A DNA stretch of 55,712 nt from UBA927 sp964361785 (GTDB lineage Bacteria; Patescibacteriota; Microgenomatia; UBA10105; UBA927). A program made the translations under genes and the position numbers. Below are positions 15,874 to 24,012 of the stretch, piece by piece; positions within the stretch are counted from its first letter, which is position 1; the number at the start of each line of letters is the position of its first letter. The notes under the pieces were generated by a model. It did no database searches. It had not been told where the DNA came from and saw nothing but the letters and a program-made list of their open reading frames with translations. The DNA lies in assembly GCA_964361785.1 (NCBI GenBank), contig CAYIBX010000004.1:1-55712 (forward strand), written 5' to 3'.

Positions 15874-17661
15874 ATGACAAATCATGAATTAGCAGAGCTT
15901 CTCAAGAAAGTATCAGCCGCATACCAGATATTGGGAGAAAATAGATTTCGCATCATAGCCTATGACAAAGCGGCAGATAGTATCGAACATCTTACCACGG
16001 ATATTAAAGACTATTGGATTGCGGGAACATTGGGTGAGATAGAAGGGGTTGGAAAAACCATCGCCGAGCACATAGATGAAATTTTAAAAACCGGGAAGAA
16101 TAGACATTGGGAGTCTGTTTTTGCCAAAGTCCCAGAAGCAGTGTTTCCGCTTTTGTTCGTCCCCGGCATAGGGCCGAAAAAAGCGTATGCGCTCGTCACG
16201 ATTCTTAGGTTAGAAAATGAGAAGTCAGCAGTTACTGATCTAGAAAAGGCAGCCAAAGCAGGAAAGATTGAACCGCTTGATGGGTTCGGCAAACGATCGC
16301 AAGATGTCATTCTTGAGGCAATCAGTGCATTTAAGAAGGGACAAATTAAGGAAAACCGTATGCCATTGCCATACGCTGACGTGGTTGCGATAGAAGTTAT
16401 GGAGTATGTTGCCAAAGCAGGAGGATGTGAAAAGATTGATGTACTTGGAAGTCTTCGGCGAAAAGTGGCAACAATAGGCGATATCGATATAGCGGTAGCC
16501 ACGAATGATCCTGATAAGATTATTGAACGTTTTATTTCGTTTCCGCATCAAAAGATCATTGAAAAGGGTCCAAGTGGGGCAACGCTGCTTCTTGCCAACG
16601 GAAAACAAGTCGATATGCGTGTCCAGACACCAAAAGCGTACGGCGCGATGCTCCAGTACTTTACAGGCTCTAAACAACACAACATTGCACTTCGGGAGTA
16701 TGCGTTGACAAAGGGTTTGTCGCTTTCAGAACATGGTATTAAAGACTTAAAGACTGGTAAGGTTCGTGTCTTTGCGACTGAGGAGCAGTTTTATCACCAT
16801 CTTGGCTTAGACTATGTAGTACCTGAATTGCGCGAGGGTCGCGATGAAATTACGATGGCTAAAAAACACTCGTTACCGACGCTTATTGAAAAAGGCCAAA
16901 TACTTGGAGATCTTCATATCCATAGCAGTTATGATTTACATTCGTCGCATGATGTGGGAGTAAGTAGCGTGAAGGAGATTTTAGAAACTGCTGATATATT
17001 GGGCTATGAGTACGTCGGATTTTCCGATCATAATCCATCTGTATCAAATCTTTCGAGTAGTGTAATTACCCAAATTATGAAAAAGCGAAAAAAGTATTAT
17101 GAACAACAATACTACTCGTATACTACAGGTGTTCGTAAAGGTAAAAAAGCTACGTCACTGTTTGTTATGTGTGAAGTGGACATAAAACCAGATGGTTCGT
17201 TAGCATTGCCAGAAGATGCGTTTGAGTTCGTCGATGCAGTGGTAGTATCACTTCATTCTGCTTTCACTCAACCCCGTAAACAGGTGACAGATCGAATTAT
17301 CAAAGCACTGACATCTCATGCGAAGGTGCGAATCTTTGGACACCCTACAGGAAGGCTTTTAGGGAGCAGGGAGGGAGTGGATGCTGATTGGAAAGAGGTA
17401 TTTGTCGTCGCGAAGGAAAAAAATATTGCATTGGAAATAAATTCTTTCCCTGAACGATTGGATTTGCCTGACGGGCTAGTGGCGGTTGCCAAGGAAATGG
17501 GGGTTAAGTTTTGTATAGATACAGATGCACATGATAAAGCGCATATGAATCTTATGCCTTACGGCGTGTCCGTCGCTAGGCGTGGGGGACTGTCAGACGA
17601 TGACGTGGTGAATACCTATCCCTATACAAAATTTGCACAGTGGTTGTACAATAAGAAATAG
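15874..17661 (+). CDS. polX: DNA polymerase X family protein with PHP domain
   Basis: 595 aa, the usual bacterial PolX length. Helix-hairpin-helix DNA-binding segments IEGVGKTIAEHI and VPGIGPKKAYAL lie in the 8-kDa/fingers region. The palm has GSLRRK and GDIDIAVA (Asp203, Asp205), with the third carboxylate probably Asp249 in QVDMRV. From about residue 344 comes a PHP domain, ILGDLHIHSSYD and GFSDHNP, with later metal ligands FGHPTGR and DTDAHD, expected to give 3'-5' exonuclease/AP-site activity. Role: gap filling in base excision repair. It is followed 26 bp later by lemA. Confidence 0.95.
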   Translation: MTNHELAELLKKVSAAYQILGENRFRIIAYDKAADSIEHLTTDIKDYWIAGTLGEIEGVGKTIAEHIDEILKTGKNRHWESVFAKVPEAVFPLLFVPGIGPKKAYALVTILRLENEKSAVTDLEKAAKAGKIEPLDGFGKRSQDVILEAISAFKKGQIKENRMPLPYADVVAIEVMEYVAKAGGCEKIDVLGSLRRKVATIGDIDIAVATNDPDKIIERFISFPHQKIIEKGPSGATLLLANGKQVDMRVQTPKAYGAMLQYFTGSKQHNIALREYALTKGLSLSEHGIKDLKTGKVRVFATEEQFYHHLGLDYVVPELREGRDEITMAKKHSLPTLIEKGQILGDLHIHSSYDLHSSHDVGVSSVKEILETADILGYEYVGFSDHNPSVSNLSSSVITQIMKKRKKYYEQQYYSYTTGVRKGKKATSLFVMCEVDIKPDGSLALPEDAFEFVDAVVVSLHSAFTQPRKQVTDRIIKALTSHAKVRIFGHPTGRLLGSREGVDADWKEVFVVAKEKNIALEINSFPERLDLPDGLVAVAKEMGVKFCIDTDAHDKAHMNLMPYGVSVARRGGLSDDDVVNTYPYTKFAQWLYNKK

Positions 17662-17687
17662 AAAAACATTTATAGAGGAGGAAAAGT

Positions 17688-18242
17688 ATGAATCCGTTAT
17701 ATTTAGGTGGAGGAGCAGTAGCACTAGTGGTTGTATATTTTTGGTCTCTCTATAACGGGTTAATCAGAGAATCGACGGATATTGATGAAGCATGGGGACA
17801 AATTCAGGTGCAATTAAAACGAAGAGCTGATCTTATTCCAAATTTGGTGGAGTCGGTCAAAGGGTATGCCAAGCATGAAAAAGGCGTATTTACTGAGGTG
17901 ACCAAGGCAAGAACTGCGGTGATGAACGCTGACAGTCCTGCTGAAGCGGCAAAAGCGGATAACATGTTGACAGGTGCTTTGAAGAGCTTGTTTGCGGTGG
18001 CAGAGGCGTATCCCAAGCTTGAAGCGAATCAAAATTTTATGCAGCTTCAGAAGGAACTTTCTGATACCGAAGATAAAGTAGCGTATTCAAGACAGTACTA
18101 CAATGCACAACTTTTGGAGTACAACTTGAAAGTAAAAACATTTCCAAATAATGTATTTGTGGGTATGTTTGGATTCACATCTCGCGAATTCTTTAAGGCT
18201 GGTGAGGGTGAGCAGAATAAAGTAGATGTGAAGTTTTCTTAA
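17688..18242 (+). CDS. lemA: LemA family protein
   Basis: 184 aa. N-terminal membrane helix (about 5-22, N-out), then a long helical cytoplasmic-type domain with the conserved QIQVQLKRRADLIPNLVESVKGYAKHE stretch (split here: VQLKRRADLIPNL and VESVKGYAKHE) and a C-terminal NVFVGMFGF motif. Strong Shine-Dalgarno GAGGAGG 7 nt upstream. It is immediately followed by htpX with no gap; the LemA-HtpX pairing is widespread and suggests a membrane-protein quality-control unit. Confidence 0.95.
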   Translation: MNPLYLGGGAVALVVVYFWSLYNGLIRESTDIDEAWGQIQVQLKRRADLIPNLVESVKGYAKHEKGVFTEVTKARTAVMNADSPAEAAKADNMLTGALKSLFAVAEAYPKLEANQNFMQLQKELSDTEDKVAYSRQYYNAQLLEYNLKVKTFPNNVFVGMFGFTSREFFKAGEGEQNKVDVKFS

Positions 18243-19139
18243 ATGACAATTTCTTCTCAAATTCGGTCAAATATAGCAAAAACGTATTTGTTGATGGCAG
18301 TATTTGTGGGACTTGTCATCGCGATCGGATACGTATTGGGTTATGCATTAGGGTACGGATCGGATTTCGTATGGATAGCCACACTTTTTGCAGTAATTTC
18401 TTCTTTTTCAAGCTACTGGTGGGGAGATAAGCTCGTTCTTGCTATGTCTGGAGCAAAGCCTGCAGAGAGAAAGAAAGATTTTGATTTTTTTACCGTTGCC
18501 GAGAATCTTGCAATGGCCGCAGGTATTCCAAAACCAAAACTGTATGTGATTGACGATACGGCGATGAATGCGTTTGCGACAGGCCGCGATCCTGAACATG
18601 CGGTGGTGTGTGCGACGACAGGTCTTCTTTCCAAACTTGAAAGGCGTGAATTAGAAGGCGTGATTGCGCACGAGTTGTCCCATATCAAAAATTATGATAC
18701 GAGATTATTAGCAGTCATATCCGTGCTTGCGGGAACGGTCGTATTTTTGTCTGACATGTTTATGCGTAATCTTTGGTGGGGCGGGAGAAGAAGTAGAGAT
18801 GATAATAACAACAGTGGTGGGATTATTTTAGTTATTGGTATAGCGTTGGCCATCCTTACCCCGATATTTGCAACCCTTATGCAAATGGCACTTTCGCGAA
18901 GACGGGAATTTTTGGCAGATGCATCAGGCGCTGATCTCACGCGGTATCCGGAAGGATTAGCGAGAGCACTTGCAAAATTAACACAAGACAAAGAAGTACT
19001 GGAAGCCGCTACAAATGCAACGGCGCATCTTTATATCACCAATCCGTTTAAAGGTAAAGCCTATGGTGCATGGTTTTCGAATATGTTTAACACCCATCCT
19101 CCGATAGAAGAACGGATAAAAAGATTGCGCGCGATGTAG
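18243..19139 (+). CDS. htpX: Membrane zinc metalloprotease HtpX
   Basis: 298 aa, M48B family. Two membrane helices at the N-terminus (about 15-60), zinc motif HELSH (His143, Glu144, His147) and the third ligand in SRRREFLADASGAD. Two further hydrophobic segments (about 155-210) flank a Gly/Asn-rich loop (DDNNNSGG). It degrades damaged or misfolded membrane proteins on the cytoplasmic side. The ATG begins the base after the lemA stop, so it depends on coupled translation. Confidence 0.95.
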   Translation: MTISSQIRSNIAKTYLLMAVFVGLVIAIGYVLGYALGYGSDFVWIATLFAVISSFSSYWWGDKLVLAMSGAKPAERKKDFDFFTVAENLAMAAGIPKPKLYVIDDTAMNAFATGRDPEHAVVCATTGLLSKLERRELEGVIAHELSHIKNYDTRLLAVISVLAGTVVFLSDMFMRNLWWGGRRSRDDNNNSGGIILVIGIALAILTPIFATLMQMALSRRREFLADASGADLTRYPEGLARALAKLTQDKEVLEAATNATAHLYITNPFKGKAYGAWFSNMFNTHPPIEERIKRLRAM

Positions 19140-19175
19140 GAATGTGTTAAAATAATTTCCTGCCATAATACAATT

Positions 19176-19509
19176 ATGCCCTTTTTGGTTGAAGCATTAA
19201 AAAAATGATCGAGTTTTTTTAGTTCAAAAAATTCCAATACCGCGTCCGAATAACAGACGAGGCTATAGAGATTATTCAGTCTTCCCTGATAAGTCGGCTA
19301 TCGTAGACACAAAGGGTAGTATAGTTATATTGTCGGTGAGCACATTAGCCAAAGCAGCAACACGACATAAGGACGAGATAGGTTTATGTGCGCTTTTAAC
19401 AAATTCAACTGGAAATTATCTTGGAGGCTTTGAACGATTGGATAATAGTCAAGAACGAGTAATCATGCACGAGGGAGTGCCGGTATTAAGAATTACGTCG
19501 TTAGGATAA
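19176..19509 (+). pseudogene. Frameshifted small hypothetical gene
   Basis: This is the only stretch of more than 300 bp without an intact gene. ATG 19176 opens MPFLVEALKK and stops at TGA 19206. A second frame, open from 19201 to TAA 19507, reads on as NDRVFLVQKIPIPRPNNRRG and continues to VLRITSLG. The two join if the seven-A run (19199-19205) had six A, giving about 110 aa. The downstream part looks coding (balanced residues, IVDTKGSIVILSVS, LCALLTNSTGNYLGGFERL). I do not recognise the family. It could be a sequencing error, a phase-variable run, programmed slippage or a real pseudogene. Confidence 0.55.
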
Positions 19510-19517
19510 ATGTTTAG

Positions 19518-19547
19518 TTGCCTCTATATGCCTTAATGCGCGATAAT
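19518..19547 (+). promoter_or_regulatory. Promoter of murT
   Basis: TTGCCT (19518-19523), 18-nt spacer, GATAAT (19542-19547), then 6 nt to ATG 19554. Predicts a leaderless murT mRNA and decides between the three possible starts. Confidence 0.6.
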
Positions 19548-19553
19548 GGGGAC

Positions 19554-20840
19554 ATGTCTTTTCTTGATCGCGTCGTCATAACAAATGCAAAAACGGTATC
19601 GCAAACAAGTACGGGTCTTGGGATTGGTGCTGGGGAAACTTGGCCTGGGGAATTGGCACTTAAACTTCGCCCAAACATTGCTTCATATTTTGGAAAACAA
19701 TTTACCAAAGGTGTCATTCTCGTTGTTGGAACGAATGGAAAAACCACGACGACGTTGATGATTAAAAAAATTCTTGAATCACAAGGTGATCGAGTGGTGA
19801 CCAATGCCACAGGAGCGAATTTATTAAACGGTATCGTATCGTCTTGTATACGGCAGACGGATTGGAAAGGGAATCTGAATGCTGACTTTGGACTGTTTGA
19901 AGTAGATGAAAATTCACTTCCAATCGTACTCAAATATATTACACCGAAGCGCATCGTGATCCTCAATCTTTTTCGCGATCAGCTAGATCGGTACGGTGAG
20001 GTGGATGTGATTATAGAAAAGTGGACAAAAGTATTAAAGGACTTGCCTATTCAAACGGAAATTATTTTAAACACTGATGATCCGGCTGTCGCATATTTTG
20101 GGAAATCAGCGCAAGGCATGGTGATTTATTTTGGACTCAACGATCCGAAAGAATACTTAAAAATAGCAGAGCATGCGACAGATTCTACTTTTTGTCCTCA
20201 ATGTGGCGCGAGATTGATGTATGAAGGCATATATTACTCTCATATTGGCGTGTGGCGGTGTGAGAAATGTAATTTGAAACGGCCGACTCCCAACGTACAC
20301 ACGTTTCCGAAGGTATTGGATGGCCTGTACAACCAATACAACACGTTGGCTGCTGTCGCACTTTCGAGATCTTTAGGAATTAAAGAAGCGATTATTAAGA
20401 AGTCATTAGTATCATTTGTTCCTGCATTTGGTAGACAAGAGGAGATCGTTGTTGGGAAGAAAAAAGTAAAGTTATTTTTATCAAAAAATCCTGCAGGGTT
20501 TAATGCCTCACTTCGAACAGTTCTTGAAATGGGAGCAAAGAATATATTTATAGCACTCAATGATCGTATTCCGGATGGAAAAGACGTGAGTTGGATATGG
20601 GATGTGGATTTTGAAACGTTAAGTAAAGTTAATCAAGTGTATATGGGTGGAGATCGGGTGTATGATTTAGCACTTCGGTTGCAGTATGCGGATATACAAC
20701 CTCACGTTGAATCTGATTTAGAAATAGGTATTCGAAGAGCAATCCAAGAATTACCTAATGATCAAACATTGTTTGTATTAGCAACGTATTCAGCAATGCT
20801 AGATGTACGGAAAATCCTGACAGGGAAGAAAATATTATAA
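19554..20840 (+). CDS. murT: Lipid II isoglutaminyl synthase, MurT subunit
   Basis: 428 aa from ATG 19554; in-frame TTG 19518 and ATG 19536 lie inside the predicted promoter. Mur-ligase fold: P-loop VVGTNGKTTTTLM, FGLFEVDEN, LNLFRDQLDRYGE, and the MurT-specific zinc ribbon CPQCG...CEKCN (near residues 214-238). C-terminal DUF1727 region. With GatD it amidates the alpha-carboxyl of D-Glu in lipid II to D-iso-Gln using ATP and glutamine. The partner gene follows after a 46-bp gap that holds a 30-bp palindrome. Confidence 0.93.
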   Translation: MSFLDRVVITNAKTVSQTSTGLGIGAGETWPGELALKLRPNIASYFGKQFTKGVILVVGTNGKTTTTLMIKKILESQGDRVVTNATGANLLNGIVSSCIRQTDWKGNLNADFGLFEVDENSLPIVLKYITPKRIVILNLFRDQLDRYGEVDVIIEKWTKVLKDLPIQTEIILNTDDPAVAYFGKSAQGMVIYFGLNDPKEYLKIAEHATDSTFCPQCGARLMYEGIYYSHIGVWRCEKCNLKRPTPNVHTFPKVLDGLYNQYNTLAAVALSRSLGIKEAIIKKSLVSFVPAFGRQEEIVVGKKKVKLFLSKNPAGFNASLRTVLEMGAKNIFIALNDRIPDGKDVSWIWDVDFETLSKVNQVYMGGDRVYDLALRLQYADIQPHVESDLEIGIRRAIQELPNDQTLFVLATYSAMLDVRKILTGKKIL

Positions 20841-20847
20841 ACACACA

Positions 20848-20877
20848 ATACTCTAATGAATCGATTCATTAGAGTAT
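20848..20877. repeat. 30-bp perfect palindrome between murT and gatD
   Basis: Each arm is 15 bp (left arm ATACTCTAATGAATC), no spacer. It starts 8 nt after the murT stop, and its right edge overlaps the -10 of gatD. No U-tract follows on either strand, so it is not a standard terminator; an operator for gatD is one reading. Confidence 0.85.
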
Positions 20878-20880
20878 AAA
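20875..20880 (+). promoter_or_regulatory. -10 element for gatD
   Basis: TATAAA ending 6 nt before ATG 20887; the first three bases belong to the palindrome. Suggests a leaderless gatD mRNA made separately from murT. Confidence 0.5.
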
Positions 20881-20886
20881 AACTTT

Positions 20887-21672
20887 ATGAACTTTAAAGT
20901 AAATATGGCGTGGCTCTATCCGGATCTTATGAGTACGTATGGCGATCGGGGGAATGTTACGGTTTTGCAAAAACGATGTCAATGGCGTGGGATTGAAGCT
21001 GAGATTGTGCCAATTACCCTCGAAACGCCAATCTCGAAACTTGGGAATTGTGACTTGATCTTTATGGGAGGCGCACAAGATAGGCAGCAAAAATTAGCAG
21101 GCGAGGATTTTCTCAAAAACAAAGGCCCTGTTGTAAAGCAGATGGTTGAAAATTATGTGCCTGCTTTATTTGTTTGTGCCGCGTATCAATTCGTGGGTAA
21201 GTATTATTTGCCATATCAAGGCGAAAAAATTATGGGTGCCGGAATTTTTGATTTGTATACAGAGCACTATGGGGATCAATCAAAACGGTTAATCGGAAAT
21301 GTGGTAGCGGAAGTAATTAGTGATGAGTTAATAGGGATCCCTTCGACTGGCTCAGGGCGATTATCGAAGACGATAATCGGATTTGAAAATCATGGAGGGT
21401 ATACGTATTTAGGAGACAAGATGAATCCATTGGCTAAAATTATTAAAGGAAACGGGAATAATGGCAAAGATGGATATGAGGGGGCTGTGTATAAAAATTC
21501 CATTGGCAGTTACTTTCATGGGCCTTTCTTGCCGAAAAATCCTATGATCGCTGATTGGCTGATAGAGAAAGCATTGGAAAAAAAATATGGAAAAAAGATT
21601 GTGTTAGATCCTTTGGATGATACGCTCGCAAATGATGCGCGAAAGGCAATCATGAAACGATTAGGAATTTGA
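20887..21672 (+). CDS. gatD: Lipid II isoglutaminyl synthase, GatD glutaminase subunit
   Basis: 261 aa, triad-type (CobB/CobQ-like) glutamine amidotransferase. YPDLMSTYGDRGN at the start is typical of GatD. The nucleophile is Cys97 in FVCAAYQF (usual context CGGYQ), the catalytic histidine is probably His211 in SYFHGPFLPKNP, and FENHGGYTYLG is conserved. It supplies ammonia to MurT. Residues 151-161 (IPSTGSGRLSK), just before the conserved TIIGFENHGG, are encoded by a palindromic repeat inserted in frame; relatives have a short loop there. Family length is about 240, which fits a small insertion. Confidence 0.93.
   Translation: MNFKVNMAWLYPDLMSTYGDRGNVTVLQKRCQWRGIEAEIVPITLETPISKLGNCDLIFMGGAQDRQQKLAGEDFLKNKGPVVKQMVENYVPALFVCAAYQFVGKYYLPYQGEKIMGAGIFDLYTEHYGDQSKRLIGNVVAEVISDELIGIPSTGSGRLSKTIIGFENHGGYTYLGDKMNPLAKIIKGNGNNGKDGYEGAVYKNSIGSYFHGPFLPKNPMIADWLIEKALEKKYGKKIVLDPLDDTLANDARKAIMKRLGI
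21339..21369. repeat. Palindromic repeat inserted in frame in gatD
   Basis: Contains CCCT...AGGG and a longer inverted repeat CTTCGA (21341-21346) / TCGAAG (21364-21369). The core CCTTCGACTGGCTCAGGG is, from memory, like a palindromic repeat that recurs in many environmental bacterial genomes; this was not checked. Confidence 0.6.
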
Positions 21673-21679
21673 CGGGTGA

Positions 21680-21928
21680 TTAAGCAGGATACACAATGAT
21701 AAGAAGTTTTTCTCCTCGTTGAATAATCCGTGAACCTGGTTTTAGCGCTCCGGCTTTGTTGCATTCAGCAATTTTATCACCATCTTTTGTTAAGGTATTT
21801 AGATCCCCAATTCGTATTTCATGAAATACTCGACCCCCTAAGTCATCAGGCGCCTCGGGAAGCCCTGCAATGAGTCTTTTTAACCCGCTTTCACCACGTC
21901 TTAAACGTAAAGGTCGAAACAATATCAT
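21680..21928 (-). CDS. Small hypothetical protein
   Basis: 82 aa, unrecognised. Basic N-terminus (FRPLRLRRGESGLKRL), then a compact region with FHEIRIGDLNTLTKDGDKI and a hydrophobic end KLLIIVYPA, suggesting a small beta-rich fold. TAGAAT on the minus strand ends 6 nt before the ATG, supporting it as a real leaderless gene even though the promoter sits beside the 3' end of the next gene. It converges on gatD with a 7-bp gap. Confidence 0.55.
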   Translation of the reverse strand: MILFRPLRLRRGESGLKRLIAGLPEAPDDLGGRVFHEIRIGDLNTLTKDGDKIAECNKAGALKPGSRIIQRGEKLLIIVYPA

Positions 21929-21932
21929 ATAT

Positions 21933-22220
21933 TTATTCTACTCCAATAAACATTATTTTAGTAAAGATTGTTTTGATTTCCTCCATAAATTTTTCCGAAA
22001 GGTTGGTGGAGAACTTGCTGTACTGGCCTGCACCCATTTTAGAGCAAAGTCTTCGTTCGTAATCACGAATAACATCCATGACCTCTGAACCTATCGAATT
22101 GTACTTGGCTTGATTGACTTGAGGAGCGATGACATATGCGTCATGGATTGGCTTAAAGGTATCAAAGAGTTCTTTATTTTCCTCAAGCATTTGTTGTACT
22201 GCGGTGCGATATTTGGTCAT
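21933..22220 (-). CDS. Small hypothetical alpha-helical protein
   Basis: 95 aa, mostly helical and charged (YRTAVQQMLEENKELFDTF), no cysteine pair, membrane helix or known motif. A TATTCT on the minus strand ends 7 nt before the ATG. It diverges from gatC over a 60-bp gap. Function unknown. Confidence 0.6.
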   Translation of the reverse strand: MTKYRTAVQQMLEENKELFDTFKPIHDAYVIAPQVNQAKYNSIGSEVMDVIRDYERRLCSKMGAGQYSKFSTNLSEKFMEEIKTIFTKIMFIGVE

Positions 22221-22268
22221 TTAAATAAGAATACTAAATCAGAGAGTAACATTCAATATGATTTTTAG

Positions 22269-22274
22269 TATAAT
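22269..22274 (+). promoter_or_regulatory. -10 element of the gatCAB-dnaE operon
   Basis: Perfect TATAAT ending 6 nt before ATG 22281; the preceding TTTAG could act as an extended element. Leaderless gatC is predicted. Confidence 0.6.
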
Positions 22275-22280
22275 GCCAAT

Positions 22281-22592
22281 ATGAAGGGTTCATCAATTTC
22301 TGCAGAGGATATAAAAAAAATTGCAAACCTTGCTAACATCCCCATATCTGATACTCAAGCAGAAGAGTTGACCAAACAAGTAGATGTGACTGTTTCGTAT
22401 GTTTCGAAACTTCAAGAGTTGCCAACTGACTCAGTAGTGGAAACCTCTCAAGTGACTGGTTTAGAAAACGTCGTACGAGAAGATATAGTCGATAAATCGA
22501 GAATTCTTACTCAAAAAGAAGCGCTTGAAAACGCTCCACACACTCACAATGGATTTTTTGTGGTCGATGCAGTTTTGGAGGAACATGAATAA
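22281..22592 (+). CDS. gatC: Asp/Glu-tRNA amidotransferase subunit C
   Basis: 103 aa. IKKIANLANIPISDTQAEEL at the start, VSYVSKLQELPTDSV in the middle and ENAPHTHNGFFVVDAVLEE at the end are the conserved GatC blocks. It wraps around GatA and GatB and stabilises the transamidosome that converts Glu-tRNA(Gln) or Asp-tRNA(Asn). First gene of the gatC-gatA-gatB-dnaE series; its stop overlaps the gatA start by 8 nt. Confidence 0.95.
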   Translation: MKGSSISAEDIKKIANLANIPISDTQAEELTKQVDVTVSYVSKLQELPTDSVVETSQVTGLENVVREDIVDKSRILTQKEALENAPHTHNGFFVVDAVLEEHE

Positions 22593-24012
22593 AAATTTAT
22601 TGGACCTTTCCATTTTGGAGTTGTCAGAACGACTTAAAACAAAGTCGATTTCAAGTGTTGAGCTCGTCACTGAATCATATCAGCGCATGGAGGCATCAGA
22701 ACCTATTATCCACGCTGCGATTACAATACGAGATAAAAAAGAAGCGTTGGGGAAGGCAAAAAATGCTGATGAAACGCGTAAAACAGATAGTCATCCACTC
22801 CACGGTATTCCCTATGTGGTGAAAGATGCTTACCTTACCAAGGGCATGCGGACAACAGCCGCATCAAAAATTCTTGATAACTATATTCCTCCATATAACG
22901 CTACAGTGATTGATCGTTTAGAAAAATGTGGAGCAATACTTATCGGTAAAATGAATATGGACGCATGGGGTCATGGCGCAAGTACTGAGAATACGGATTA
23001 TCCTGTGACCAAAAATCCATGGGATACAACAAGATCTGCTGGTGGCTCTGGCGGCGGCCCTGCAGCGGCTGTAGCACTTCGCTACGTGCCATTTGCGATA
23101 GGTGAAGATACCGGAGGATCTATTCGATTCCCAGCTTCTTGGTGTGGCATTACAGCTTTAAAAGTTACGTATGGCAGAGTGTCTCGATATGGCGCTATTG
23201 CCTATGCCTCTAGTCTTGATAGTGTAGGACCAACGGCTAAGACTACAGAGGATTGCGCCGTTGTTTTGGAAGCGATTGCAGGAATAGATCCATATGACGC
23301 GACGAGTTCTCCACATCCTGTTGATAAGTATGTGCAGGGTATTAAAGTGTCTATTAAAGGAAAACGCATAGCATTTCCTCTTGAATACTACAAAGAAGGA
23401 TTAGATCCGGAGATTAAAACAGCTATCATAAAAGCGCGTGAACAGTTTGTATCGTTAGGAGCAATTGTTGAGGACGTATTCATGCCGCTTCTTGAATTTG
23501 GTGTGCCAGTGTATTACATATTAGCACCCAGTGAGACGAGTTCTAATTTAGGACGATATGATGGTGTTCGGTACGGTGGTACGCGCGAGTTATTTACCAA
23601 AGAAACGAGACGTCGAATATTAACTGGCACGTATGCTCTATCGTCTGGATACTATGATGCGTATTATAAGAAAGCGCAGAAAGCGCGCTCTGTGTTTATA
23701 CAAAATTATACGGAAATCTTATCCAAGTATGACGCTATTTTGTCGCCAGTGACGACTATTTCGGCGACGAAATTTGGAGAATTACTTGATGATCCTGTCA
23801 CAAACATGATGATGGATGTGTATAACGTGACCGTCAATATCGTCGGCGTTCCTTCGCTTGCCTTGCCGTGCGGATTTACACAAAAGGGTTTACCGATCGG
23901 GATGCAGATTATCGGCAACATGTATGGTGAGAAAACATTAGTTTCACTTGGGGCTTCATATCAGGCAGTGACAGATTGGCACAAGAAAATTCCCAGAGGA
24001 GAAAATTCATGA
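22585..24012 (+). CDS. gatA: Asp/Glu-tRNA amidotransferase subunit A
   Basis: 475 aa from ATG 22585, chosen because of the GGAGG site 5 nt upstream and the 8-nt overlap with gatC. Amidase-signature glutaminase: Lys in PYVVKDAYLT, cis-Ser in RSAGGSGGGPAAAVA and nucleophile Ser in GEDTGGSIRFPAS. The usual GGSSGGS reads GGSGGGP here, but the catalytic Ser is kept. It releases ammonia from glutamine for GatB. The stop overlaps gatB as ATGA. Confidence 0.96.
   Translation: MNKNLLDLSILELSERLKTKSISSVELVTESYQRMEASEPIIHAAITIRDKKEALGKAKNADETRKTDSHPLHGIPYVVKDAYLTKGMRTTAASKILDNYIPPYNATVIDRLEKCGAILIGKMNMDAWGHGASTENTDYPVTKNPWDTTRSAGGSGGGPAAAVALRYVPFAIGEDTGGSIRFPASWCGITALKVTYGRVSRYGAIAYASSLDSVGPTAKTTEDCAVVLEAIAGIDPYDATSSPHPVDKYVQGIKVSIKGKRIAFPLEYYKEGLDPEIKTAIIKAREQFVSLGAIVEDVFMPLLEFGVPVYYILAPSETSSNLGRYDGVRYGGTRELFTKETRRRILTGTYALSSGYYDAYYKKAQKARSVFIQNYTEILSKYDAILSPVTTISATKFGELLDDPVTNMMMDVYNVTVNIVGVPSLALPCGFTQKGLPIGMQIIGNMYGEKTLVSLGASYQAVTDWHKKIPRGENS

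Noticed and set aside
20887..21672. Cobyrinic acid synthase-type amidotransferase
   Set aside because: Pairing with MurT, the short length and the FENHGGYTYLG and HGPFLPKNP blocks point to GatD; no cobalamin genes are nearby.
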